64,000 nucleotides of DNA, from contig NZ_CP066786.1 of NCBI RefSeq assembly GCF_016598595.1, forward strand, positions 3,247,501 through 3,311,500, given 5' to 3'. Positions 20,653 to 28,777 of this stretch are shown one piece after another. Origin of the DNA: Martelella lutilitoris (GTDB taxonomy: Bacteria > Pseudomonadota > Alphaproteobacteria > Rhizobiales > Rhizobiaceae). Numbering within the stretch: the first letter of the stretch is position 1; every line of letters starts with the position of its first letter. The notes beneath the pieces are model-generated. The model searched no databases. It was not told the DNA's origin and saw nothing but the letters and a program-made list of their open reading frames with translations. A program made the position numbers and the translations under genes.

Positions 20653-21528
20653 TCATAGATGCCAGACTTTCGGCAGATTTTCATTCTCCCGCAAGACCCT
20701 TAAGGCGGGAATCAGGCTTTTTCTCAACTGATAGCCGTCGGGGGCGACGACGCGGGCAACAAGCTTGCCGTTCCATTCGCTGGCGCCGCCGGCAGACGTC
20801 CCGAGGGCCTCGCGCACCCTGGGCATCAGCGCCTCGGCGCGGGGCCCGCAGTAGAGCAGCGTCGCAAAGGCGACATCGCCGCCGAGCACGGCGGCCTGCG
20901 ATACGAGATTCTCGATATCGCCGGTCATGCGCACATCCTCGGCATGGATCAGCGTGCCTTTCCGGCGCACCCGCCAGCGATCGCGGAACTGGCCGCGCCG
21001 CACCGCCTCGCCCATCGCCTTGCGGCCGAGGAGCACCGCCTCGATCGCCAGAAACTCGGCCGTTTCGGCAAGGTCGACATCAAGCCGGCGATGCAGCGCG
21101 GCTTCATCGAAAAGAATGGTCTCCTGCGGCAGCCAGTCGAGCCGCGCCCCCTCGCCGACGCGCAATTCACTCTCGATCGTCGCCGGACCGCTGTCGGACT
21201 TGTAGATCTTCTCGCAGGCCTGCGTGGTCACCGTCAGCGTCGTGCCCGGATCGGCCGTCATCACCCATTGCAGTCGGTCGCCGCCGGTCAGCCCGCCGGA
21301 GGTATTGATCAGCACGGCCTCCATGGACCCGTCGAAGCTCTCGGGGATGCGGATCTTGGCAGCCCCCTCCTGATAGAACTCATCAAGCCGCGTCCTGCCC
21401 GCGGAAAGCTTGGCCCTGATCTCGCCCCTGCCGAAGGTGCGCTGCGCCCGTCCCGGCATGTCTCGTATCAAGACGTCCACTCCGTCCCGGGGGACGCTTC
21501 CTCCAAGCCGCATTTTCTCTGACCGCAC
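20653..21528 (-). CDS. ureD: Urease accessory protein UreD
   Basis: The 291-residue chaperone binds apo-urease and helps UreF and UreG deliver nickel. Motifs NTSGGLTGGDRLQW, QACEKIYKS and LDWLPQETILFDEA fit UreD. The start is either GTG at 21526-21528 (GAGGT 8 bases upstream) or ATG at 21511-21513; GTG is preferred. It is the first gene of the urease block and is separated from urtE by 185 bases that may hold a promoter. Confidence 0.9.
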   Translation of the reverse strand: MRSEKMRLGGSVPRDGVDVLIRDMPGRAQRTFGRGEIRAKLSAGRTRLDEFYQEGAAKIRIPESFDGSMEAVLINTSGGLTGGDRLQWVMTADPGTTLTVTTQACEKIYKSDSGPATIESELRVGEGARLDWLPQETILFDEAALHRRLDVDLAETAEFLAIEAVLLGRKAMGEAVRRGQFRDRWRVRRKGTLIHAEDVRMTGDIENLVSQAAVLGGDVAFATLLYCGPRAEALMPRVREALGTSAGGASEWNGKLVARVVAPDGYQLRKSLIPALRVLRENENLPKVWHL

Positions 21529-21609
21529 ATTGATTGACCTCGTATTTTCTTCTCACACAAGGAAAAGCAAGTTTCGTGCCGCCAGCGAAATGGATTTCGT
21601 TTTTCGCTG

Positions 21610-21646
21610 AAAACCGAGGCATCCGCGGCTCAGGCATCCCGGTTTT
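21610..21646. terminator. Possible terminator between urtE and ureD
   Basis: Arms AAAACCG (21610-21616) and CGGTTTT (21640-21646) form a 7-bp stem with T runs on either strand. The loop is long (23 bases) and the stem is AT-rich at its base, so strength is uncertain. It lies within the 185-base gap downstream of urtE. Confidence 0.35.
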
Positions 21647-21713
21647 GTGGACACAATAGCAGCACATGCCCGCCTGACGCGCACATTTTCTCCGCAGGCT
21701 GCGCGCGGAAGCA

Positions 21714-22409
21714 TCAGACAGTCAGGTGGCGGCGCGCCTCCGGCGTATCGAGCGTGTCGGCGGGTCCGTGATGGACGATCTCGCCGCGATCCATGATATA
21801 GACCTGGTCGGCGAGTTCGCGGCAGAAATCGAGATATTGCTCGACCAGAAGAATGGCCATGCCGGTACTGTCGCGCAGGTATCGGATCGCCCGGCCGATA
21901 TCCTTGATGATCGAGGGCTGGATGCCTTCCGTCGGTTCGTCCAGCACCAGAATTTTGGGTCGCGTGACCATGGCGCGGCCGATGGCGAGTTGCTGCTGCT
22001 GGCCGCCGGAAAGATCGCCGCCGCGACGCGACAGCATGGATTGCAGCACGGGAAACAGGCTGAAGATGTCGTCCGGGATCGTGCGGTCGCGCGCGGCAAG
22101 CGGCGCAAAGCCGGTCTCCAGGTTTTCCCGGACCGTCAGCAGCGGGAAGATCTCGCGCCCCTGCGGCACGTAGCCGACTCCGCGCTTGGCCCGGTGGTAG
22201 GGCGCCAACCCATCGAGCTTTTCGCCCTGAAAACTGATCGCGCCGCCCGATGTCGGATGCTGGCCGGTGACGGCGCGCAGCAACGACGACTTGCCGACGC
22301 CGTTTCGGCCCAGCACGCAGGTGATCTTGCCCATATCGGCGGAAAGCGAGACATTCCGCAGCGCCTGCGCCGCACCGTAGTGAAGATTGACGTTATCGAT
22401 GGTCAGCAT
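21714..22409 (-). CDS. urtE: Urea ABC transporter ATPase UrtE
   Basis: The 231-residue LivF-type ATPase has Walker A GRNGVGKSS, signature LSGGQQQQLAIG and Walker B ILVLDEPTEGIQPS. With UrtD it powers high-affinity urea import. It is the last gene of the urt operon and follows urtD after a 261-base gap holding an inverted repeat, much longer than the other intra-operon spacings. Confidence 0.93.
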   Translation of the reverse strand: MLTIDNVNLHYGAAQALRNVSLSADMGKITCVLGRNGVGKSSLLRAVTGQHPTSGGAISFQGEKLDGLAPYHRAKRGVGYVPQGREIFPLLTVRENLETGFAPLAARDRTIPDDIFSLFPVLQSMLSRRGGDLSGGQQQQLAIGRAMVTRPKILVLDEPTEGIQPSIIKDIGRAIRYLRDSTGMAILLVEQYLDFCRELADQVYIMDRGEIVHHGPADTLDTPEARRHLTV

Positions 22410-22472
22410 GGCGAGTGTTCTCTCTGGAAAGCATGAAGAGGTCGGAGCGGTTTGGCCGATGCCACGGCTGTT

Positions 22473-22630
22473 CGCCTGGATCCTCGGGTCAAGCCCGAGG
22501 ATGACGCGGGTGGTGTGCGCGGCGCCACTAAAGCGATCTCATCAACATTATCCTCCGCAGAAAAAGGTGCAGAGAAAGCGCGAACCTTTCCCAACGTGTC
22601 ATCCTCGGGCTTGACCCGAGGATCCAGGCG
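22473..22630. repeat. Inverted pair of palindromic repeat units between urtD and urtE
   Basis: A 33-base unit at 22473-22505 recurs as its exact reverse complement at 22598-22630. Each unit contains the palindrome CCTCGGGTCAAGCCCGAGG. The pair can form two small hairpins or one large one. The same unit appears twice at 37157-37292. This is a dispersed alphaproteobacterial intergenic repeat. It expands the urtD-urtE gap and may weaken urtE expression. Confidence 0.85.
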
Positions 22631-22670
22631 GCTTGACGAAGGTGTCCATTTCCTCTGACCCGCCATCCCC

Positions 22671-23429
22671 TCACCGCCCCAGATAGTTCTCGATGACCTT
22701 CGGATCGTTCGAGACGTAGTCGATCGAGCCCTCGGCCAGGACGGAGCCCTCGGCGAGGCAGGTGACCTTGACGCCGAGATCGCGGACGAAGCCCATGTCG
22801 TGTTCGACGACGACGACGGCGCGCGTTTTCGCGATTTCGCGCAGAAGGTGCGCGGTCTCCACGGTCTCGGCGTCGGTCATACCGGCGACGGGTTCGTCGA
22901 CCAGGAGAAGCTTCGGCTCCTGCGCCAGAAGCATGCCGATCTCGAGCCACTGTTTCTGACCGTGGGAAAGGTTGGCGGCAAGCTCTTGCCTGCGCGCCGT
23001 CATGCGGATCGTCTCAAGGATGTCCTCGATGCGGGTCCGATCCTCGCTGGTCAGCCGGTAGAACAGCGTGGAGAACACGCCGCGCCTGCGGTTGAGCGCC
23101 AGTTCCAGATTGTCCCAGACCGTGTGGCTCTCAAACACCGTCGGCTTCTGGAATTTCCGGCCGATGCCGAGCTGGGCGATGTCGGCCTCGTCACGTCGGG
23201 TGAGGTCGATCGTGTCGGCGAAGAACACCTCGCCCGTATCCGGCCGGGTCTTGCCGGTGATGATGTCCATCATCGTCGTCTTGCCCGCGCCGTTCGGGCC
23301 GATGACGGCCCGCAACTCGCCGGGTTCGATGAAGAAGGACAGGTTGTTCAGCGCCTTGAAGCCATCGAAGGACACCGAGACATTGTCGAGATAGAGCAGG
23401 CTCTTCGCGCGTTTTTCCATCGGGCTCAT
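22671..23429 (-). CDS. urtD: Urea ABC transporter ATPase UrtD
   Basis: The 252-residue LivG-type ATPase has Walker A GPNGAGKTT, the UrtD-typical signature LSHGQKQWLEIGM and Walker B LLLVDEPVAGMTD. The start overlaps the urtC stop by 4 bases. A downstream ATG (MEKRAK) is an alternative start. Confidence 0.94.
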   Translation of the reverse strand: MSPMEKRAKSLLYLDNVSVSFDGFKALNNLSFFIEPGELRAVIGPNGAGKTTMMDIITGKTRPDTGEVFFADTIDLTRRDEADIAQLGIGRKFQKPTVFESHTVWDNLELALNRRRGVFSTLFYRLTSEDRTRIEDILETIRMTARRQELAANLSHGQKQWLEIGMLLAQEPKLLLVDEPVAGMTDAETVETAHLLREIAKTRAVVVVEHDMGFVRDLGVKVTCLAEGSVLAEGSIDYVSNDPKVIENYLGR

Positions 23430-24601
23430 CGTGCACCCTCCTCGCTCGGGGTTACGTCCATGCCGGCCTCGGCCTCTTCGGAGCGTTCGTTGCGGGCCGC
23501 CGCGTCATTGCCCTTTTTCGAAAACCGGTCGGAAATCGTGCCGACAATCCCCTTGGGCAGGAACAGGGTGACGGCAACGAAGAGACCGCCGAGCGCAAAC
23601 AGCCAGAAGGCGGGGAAAAGCCCGGTGAAGATCGTCTTGCCGCCATTGACCAGAATGGCGCCGATGATCGGGCCGATCAGCGTTGCCCGCCCGCCGACGG
23701 CGGTCCAGATGACGACTTCGATGGAATTGGCCGGCGCGAATTCGCCCGGATTGATGATGCCGACCTGCGGCACGTAGAGCGCACCGGCAACGCCCGCCAT
23801 CATGGCCGAGACGACGAAGGTGAAGAGCTTGTAGTTTTCCACCCGGTAGCCCAGGAACCGCACCCGGCTTTCGGCATCGCGCACGCCGACCAGCACCTTG
23901 CCGGACTTGGAGCGGACGATGGCCGAGGTGATGAAGAGCCCGATGGCAAGGAAGATGGCGGAGGCTGCAAAGAGCGCCGCGCGCGTGCCGTCGGCCTGCA
24001 CGGAAAAGCCGAGAATGTCCTTGAAGTCCGTCAGGCCGTTATTGCCGCCGAAGCCCATGTCGTTGCGGAAGAAGGCGAGCAGCAGGGCATAGGTCATCGC
24101 CTGGGTGATGATCGACAGGTAGACGCCGTTGACCCTTGAGCGGAAGGCGAACCAGCCGAAGGCGAAGGCCAGCGCACCGGGCACCAGAAGCACCATCAGC
24201 ATGGCGAACCAGAACATGTCGAAGCCGTGCCAGAACCAGGGCAGTTCCTGATAGTTCAAAAACACCATGAAATCCGGCAGGACCGGGTCGCCGTAAACGC
24301 CGCGCGAACCGATCTGGCGCATCAGGTACATGCCCATGGCATAGCCGCCGAGCGCGAAGAAGGCGCCGTGACCGAGCGAGAGAATGCCGCAGAAGCCCCA
24401 GACGAGATCAAGCGAGAGCGCCAGCAACGCGTAGCAGAGATATTTGCCGAAGAGCGAGACCAGATAGGTCGGCAGGTGAAACGGGCTGCCCGCCGGGATG
24501 ACAAGGTTCAGTACCGGCACCAGAAGGGCAATGCAGAAGAGAATAGCAATCGCGATCGAAACCCTGCGGTCGAGCGAGCGGAGAATATAGGCCGTAATCA
24601 T
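23426..24601 (-). CDS. urtC: Urea ABC transporter permease UrtC
   Basis: The 391-residue inner-membrane protein of LivM type has about ten helices; WGFCGILSLGHGAFFALGGYAMGMYL and the cytoplasmic GVRDAESRVRFLGYRVENYKLF loop are diagnostic. It overlaps urtB by 4 bases and urtD by 4 bases, a tightly coupled cassette. The charged C-terminal tail (about 30 residues) is cytoplasmic. Confidence 0.94.
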   Translation of the reverse strand: MITAYILRSLDRRVSIAIAILFCIALLVPVLNLVIPAGSPFHLPTYLVSLFGKYLCYALLALSLDLVWGFCGILSLGHGAFFALGGYAMGMYLMRQIGSRGVYGDPVLPDFMVFLNYQELPWFWHGFDMFWFAMLMVLLVPGALAFAFGWFAFRSRVNGVYLSIITQAMTYALLLAFFRNDMGFGGNNGLTDFKDILGFSVQADGTRAALFAASAIFLAIGLFITSAIVRSKSGKVLVGVRDAESRVRFLGYRVENYKLFTFVVSAMMAGVAGALYVPQVGIINPGEFAPANSIEVVIWTAVGGRATLIGPIIGAILVNGGKTIFTGLFPAFWLFALGGLFVAVTLFLPKGIVGTISDRFSKKGNDAAARNERSEEAEAGMDVTPSEEGAR

Positions 24602-26238
24602 GATTCAACCGCCCTTCCCTTGAGTGCGAACAGACCGCGCGGCCGTTTCTGGATGAACAGGATGATGAAGACGAGCACCAGGATCTTGCCGAGAACGGCG
24701 CCGGCATAGGGCTCGAGGAACTTGTTCAGGATGCCGAGCGAGAAGGCGCCGACGAAGGTGCCCCAGAGATTGCCGACGCCGCCGAAGACCACGACCATGA
24801 AACTATCGATGATGTAGGACTGGCCGAGATTGGGCGAGACATTGTCGATCTGCGACAGCGCGACGCCGGCAAGCCCCGCAACGCCCGATCCAAGGGCAAA
24901 TGTGAAGGCATCGACCCAGGGCGTGCGGATGCCCATGGAGGCGGCCATGCGCCGGTTCTGCGTTACCGCCCGCATCTGCAAGCCGAAGGCGGAACGCTTC
25001 ATCAGCATCAGAAGGCCGAGGAAGACGGCAAGCGAGAAGACCACGATCCAGAGCCGCGACCAGGTGATGACGAGGCCGCCGAGATCGAAGGCGCCGGACA
25101 TCCAGGACGGATTGCCGACCTCGCGGTTTGTCGGGCCGAAAATGCTGCGAACCGCCTGCTGCAGGATCAGCGAAACGCCCCAGGTGGCCAACAGGGTTTC
25201 CAGCGGGCGGCCATAGAGGAAGCGGATGACGCCGCGTTCGATCACGAGGCCGACGGCGGCCGTGATCAGGAAGGCAACAGGGAGGGCAATTGCCAGCGAC
25301 CAGTCGAACAGGCCGGGATAGGAGGTGCGGATCACCTGTTGCACCATAAAGGTGGAGTAAGCGCCGATCATCACCATTTCGCCATGCGCCATGTTGATGA
25401 CGCCCATGACGCCGAAGGTGATGGCAAGGCCGATCGCCGCCAAAAGCAGCACAGAGCCGAGCGACAGCCCGTACCAGACATTCTGCGCCGCGTCCCAGAA
25501 GGCAAGGCGCTTTTCGATCTTCGCCTGGGCGGCATCGACCTCGTCCTGCAGTTCCGGGTCGAGCGAACCGCGCGCCGAGAGAAGGATGGAGATCGCATCG
25601 CGACCGCCGATCGCGGCGATGTCGTCGATCGCTTCGGCCTTGGCCTCGATCGGACGGGAGGAATTCAGGATGGAGATGGCGCGGGCCTTGCCAAGGACTG
25701 CGGCAATCTCGCCGTCCTCTTCGGCCGCAAGCGCCTCTTCGATCAGCGCCAGATTGTCCTCGCTCGGCGCATCCATCATGGAACGGGCGGCCGAGAGGCG
25801 AACCGCGGGATCGGGGCTCATCAGCGTCATGCCGGCAAGGGCGGCATCGATGGCGCTGCGCAGATTGTTGTTGACCTTGATCTTCTCGAGTTCGCGCTTG
25901 GACATCTCGCCAAGCTCTTCGCCGGTCAGCGGGTCGATCAGAAGCAGGTTGCGACGGGATTCGCCGTCGGCGGTCATGAAGACCTTGCCGTCATCCTCGC
26001 GGTAGTAGAGATCGCCATCGGCGAGCGTTTTCAAGACCGGAATAACCGCCGGATCACCGGTGGCCGCAAGCGCCTTAACAATGTCTTCCGTCTGGTTGAA
26101 ATTACGGGCTTCGGAGAACCGGTCGATCAGCGATCCGACGTCATCGGCAGCCCGTGAAAGCGAGGGCGCACATGCCAGTACCAGTATTGCAAATAAGAGA
26201 AAGGTTCTGAAATAGCGCGGTAGTAAAGAAATGGACAT
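24598..26238 (-). CDS. urtB: Urea ABC transporter permease UrtB
   Basis: The 546-residue protein has a signal-anchor, an N-terminal extracytoplasmic helical (HEAT-like) domain of about 230 residues, and a LivH-type permease from about residue 265 (LGSVLLLAAIGLAITFGVMGVINMAHGE). The large N-terminal domain is typical of UrtB and absent from LivH. The ATG at 26236-26238 was preferred because upstream in-frame residues are non-native. It follows urtA after a 91-base gap holding a strong hairpin. Confidence 0.92.
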   Translation of the reverse strand: MSISLLPRYFRTFLLFAILVLACAPSLSRAADDVGSLIDRFSEARNFNQTEDIVKALAATGDPAVIPVLKTLADGDLYYREDDGKVFMTADGESRRNLLLIDPLTGEELGEMSKRELEKIKVNNNLRSAIDAALAGMTLMSPDPAVRLSAARSMMDAPSEDNLALIEEALAAEEDGEIAAVLGKARAISILNSSRPIEAKAEAIDDIAAIGGRDAISILLSARGSLDPELQDEVDAAQAKIEKRLAFWDAAQNVWYGLSLGSVLLLAAIGLAITFGVMGVINMAHGEMVMIGAYSTFMVQQVIRTSYPGLFDWSLAIALPVAFLITAAVGLVIERGVIRFLYGRPLETLLATWGVSLILQQAVRSIFGPTNREVGNPSWMSGAFDLGGLVITWSRLWIVVFSLAVFLGLLMLMKRSAFGLQMRAVTQNRRMAASMGIRTPWVDAFTFALGSGVAGLAGVALSQIDNVSPNLGQSYIIDSFMVVVFGGVGNLWGTFVGAFSLGILNKFLEPYAGAVLGKILVLVFIILFIQKRPRGLFALKGRAVES

Positions 26239-26290
26239 GTGCGCCCCCAACGTTGACAGTCCGCCTCGAAAAGGACTGTCCCCCTGTTCA

Positions 26291-26313
26291 CCCGGCGCGA
26301 AACACGCGCCGGG
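26291..26313. other. Intra-operon hairpin between urtA and urtB
   Basis: A perfect 9-bp GC-rich stem (CCCGGCGCG, 26291-26299, pairing with 26305-26313) encloses a 5-base loop. No T run follows on the minus strand, so it is not a standard terminator. Such hairpins often protect the 3' end of an upstream binding-protein mRNA, giving excess UrtA relative to the permeases. Confidence 0.6.
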
Positions 26314-26329
26314 AGCCGAGTTGCCGTTC

Positions 26330-27625
26330 TTATTCGGCAGCCATACCGCCGCACTGGCCGGTTTCGACATTGAAGTTGCCGCACGACATCGGCGCGCGCC
26401 AGTCGGCAATCAGGTTCTTCGAATCCGGCAGGTAATCGGACCAGGCATCGCCGGCGACGAGACCGGGCGTTTCGTAGACAATGTCGAACTGGCCATCATC
26501 CTGGATCTCGCCGATCAGGACCGGCTTGGTGATGTGGTGGTTCGGCATCATGGCCGAATAGCCGCCCGAAAGGTTCGGAACCGATACGCCGACAAGCGCG
26601 TCGATGACGGCATCCGGATCGGTGGTGCCGGCCTTTTCAACGGCATCGACCCACATGTTGAAGCCGATGTAGTGGGCTTCCATCGGGTCGTTGGTCACGC
26701 GCGCGTCATCGCCGGTGAAGGCATGCCAGGCGTCGATGAAGTCGTAGTTTGCGTCGGTATCGACGGACTGGAAGTAGTTCCAGGCGGCCAGATGGCCGAC
26801 GAGCGGCGCGGTGTCGAGACCGGCAAGCTCTTCCTCGCCGACGGAGAAGGCGACGACCGGGATATCGGAAGCGGCGATGCCCTGGTTGGCGAGTTCCTTG
26901 TAGAAGGGCACGTTGGCGTCACCATTGATGGTGGAGACCACGGCCGTCTTCTTGCCTTCGGAGCCGAAATTCTTGATGTCGGACACGATCGTCTGCCAGT
27001 CGGAGAAGCCGAAGGGCGTGTAGTTGATCATGATGTCTTCTTCGGCAACGCCGTGATCCTTCAGATAGGCTTCGAGGATCTTGTTGGTCGTGCGCGGATA
27101 GACATAGTCGGTGCCGGCGAGAACCCAGCGCTCGACGCCTTCATTTTCCATCAGGTAGTCGACGGCCGGAATGGCCTGCTGGTTCGGCGCGGCACCGGTG
27201 TAGAACACATTGCGCTGGCTTTCCTCGCCCTCATACTGGACGGGGTAGAAGAGGATGCTGTTCAGCTCTTCGAAGACCGGCAAAACCGATTTACGCGACA
27301 CGGACGTCCAGCAGCCGAAGACAGCCGAAACGCCATCGCCTTCGATCAGTTCGCGCGCCTTTTCGGCAAAGAGCGGCCAGTCGGAGGCCGGGTCGACGAC
27401 GACCGGCTCAAGCTGCTTGCCGAGAAGACCGCCCTTGGCGTTCTGCTCTTCGATGAGCATCAGCATGGCGTCCTTCAGCGTCGTCTCCGAAATCGCCATC
27501 GTGCCGGAGAGCGAGTGCAGGATACCGACCTTGATCGTGTCTTCCTGCGCCAGCGCGCCGGTTGCGGTCGAAGCGGTGAGCGCCGCCAGAAGTGCCGCGC
27601 CGGTCATTGCCTTTTTGAAATTCAT
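26330..27625 (-). CDS. urtA: Urea ABC transporter substrate-binding protein UrtA
   Basis: The 431-residue periplasmic protein has a signal peptide with an ALAQ-type cleavage site near residue 26, then the UrtA core: VGILHSLSGTMAISE, EEQNAKGGLLGK, FGCWTSVSRKSVLPVFE and LFYPVQYEGEE. It binds urea and passes it to UrtB/UrtC. It is the first gene of the operon; control sequences must lie in 27626-27776. Confidence 0.95.
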   Translation of the reverse strand: MNFKKAMTGAALLAALTASTATGALAQEDTIKVGILHSLSGTMAISETTLKDAMLMLIEEQNAKGGLLGKQLEPVVVDPASDWPLFAEKARELIEGDGVSAVFGCWTSVSRKSVLPVFEELNSILFYPVQYEGEESQRNVFYTGAAPNQQAIPAVDYLMENEGVERWVLAGTDYVYPRTTNKILEAYLKDHGVAEEDIMINYTPFGFSDWQTIVSDIKNFGSEGKKTAVVSTINGDANVPFYKELANQGIAASDIPVVAFSVGEEELAGLDTAPLVGHLAAWNYFQSVDTDANYDFIDAWHAFTGDDARVTNDPMEAHYIGFNMWVDAVEKAGTTDPDAVIDALVGVSVPNLSGGYSAMMPNHHITKPVLIGEIQDDGQFDIVYETPGLVAGDAWSDYLPDSKNLIADWRAPMSCGNFNVETGQCGGMAAE

Positions 27626-27729
27626 GTTTTTCCCCTCAACGGATTGTCGCCTTCAAAGGCGCTTGGAAATCGCGGCGTCCGTCAGAAAACGCCTGCGACA
27701 ACTATCGTCGAGGGAAAGAGAACCCCACA

Positions 27730-27745
27730 TACGTCATTTGACGTA
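27730..27745. promoter_or_regulatory. Palindrome in the urtA promoter region
   Basis: TACGTCA-tt-TGACGTA has perfect 7-base arms and lies 105 bases upstream of urtA, in the only gap before the operon. A second palindrome, CGCCTT-ca-AAGGCG, is at 27648-27661. Either could be the site of a nitrogen or urea regulator; the response regulator at 32172-33092 is one candidate. I see no clear NtrC or sigma-54 pattern. Confidence 0.4.
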
Positions 27746-27776
27746 GGCAGGGTGGAAGACTGCCCGCAAGGCTGCC

Positions 27777-28592
27777 TTATGGCCGGTTCCGAAGCGCCTC
27801 GGCCTCGGCATAGAACTTCTTTTCCCAGTCCTTGTGGTTGTCGAGACCTTCGCGGATGAAGGGCGTGAAGATCGCCATGTTCATCAAGAGCCAGTTGATG
27901 AAGCGGGCGGGAAAACGCGTGGGCTTGACGAAATCGACGAACAGGACGACGCGGGTCTTGTCCGTGTGGTTCCAGGCCTCGTGCTCATAGGCATCGTCGA
28001 AGATCAGCACCTTGCCCTCTTCCCAGTGGCAGATCTGGTCCTTGACCCGGATCGCGAGCTGATCGGGCTCGGCCTCGGGCACGATCATGCCCAGATGAAG
28101 ACGCAGCACGCCGTTATAGGGGCCGCGATGGGCCGGCAGGTGCTTTCCCGGCTCGAAGATCGAGAACATCACCGTCGTCAGCCCGGGGATCTTCTGCATC
28201 GCCTCCCAGGTCTTCGGGCAGGCCTTGATGTTCTGTTCCGATTTCAGCCCGTAGCCGAGCAGGAAGAAGGTCTTCCAGTGATTGTCATCGGAAATCGTCT
28301 TCACGTCCGTGGAGATATCCTGGAAGCTCGGAAGCTCGCTCTGGCGTTCCAGCACCTTGTCGAGTTCGGCGCGGATGGCGGGCGCTGCCGCCTCGATCTC
28401 CTTCGACCAGGGAAAGGTTGCATTGTCATAAACGGGCGGATTGCCGTAGATCGCGTGCTTGAAATTGAGCTTTTCCGCCCAGTTGACGACGCCCATGAAG
28501 AACCGCGTCACCGCGCTCGGACGCTCCATCGGCGCGATGCCGTCGGTCCCGAAGCTCTGGCCGTCATTGTTTTTCGTTTCGGTGTTCGTCAT
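27777..28592 (-). CDS. Aspartyl/asparaginyl beta-hydroxylase-like dioxygenase (LpxO-like)
   Basis: The 271-residue Fe(II)/2-oxoglutarate dioxygenase has the double-stranded beta-helix motifs HRGPYNGVLRLHLGM (first metal His and 2OG Arg) and LIFDDAYEHEAWN, RVVLFVDF. Close families hydroxylate peptide Asp/Asn or the lipid A secondary acyl chain (LpxO). A C-terminal hydrophobic stretch (INWLLMNMAIFTPF) suggests membrane contact, favouring LpxO. It lies upstream of urtA on the same strand and is divergent from the sensor kinase across 185 bases. Confidence 0.82.
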   Translation of the reverse strand: MTNTETKNNDGQSFGTDGIAPMERPSAVTRFFMGVVNWAEKLNFKHAIYGNPPVYDNATFPWSKEIEAAAPAIRAELDKVLERQSELPSFQDISTDVKTISDDNHWKTFFLLGYGLKSEQNIKACPKTWEAMQKIPGLTTVMFSIFEPGKHLPAHRGPYNGVLRLHLGMIVPEAEPDQLAIRVKDQICHWEEGKVLIFDDAYEHEAWNHTDKTRVVLFVDFVKPTRFPARFINWLLMNMAIFTPFIREGLDNHKDWEKKFYAEAEALRNRP

Positions 28593-28777
28593 GAACCTCT
28601 CCTATTTGCGGCTTTGCAGCTTCGAATGAACGCTTTCATCCTAACATTCCCCGGAAAAAGGAAAAAGTGCGGCGAATGGCGCGAATCGGCCCGCGATTTC
28701 GCTTGCCATCGAAAGCCATTGCCTGAACATTCGAAAAAGCCAAGTTTCTTTTCAAGGGCCGCCACCGCACACGCTCC

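Noticed and set aside
22473..22630. Inverted repeat pair considered as insertion-sequence ends
   Set aside because: Only 92 bases lie between the units, with no transposase; each unit is itself palindromic and recurs elsewhere.
22410..22670. Possible small gene in the urtD-urtE gap
   Set aside because: Open frames there run through the repeat units, have no ribosome site and no domain.
26231..27859. A 542-residue plus-strand open frame opposite urtA
   Set aside because: Antisense to urtA, whose signal peptide and motifs are clear; no recognisable domain in the shadow frame.
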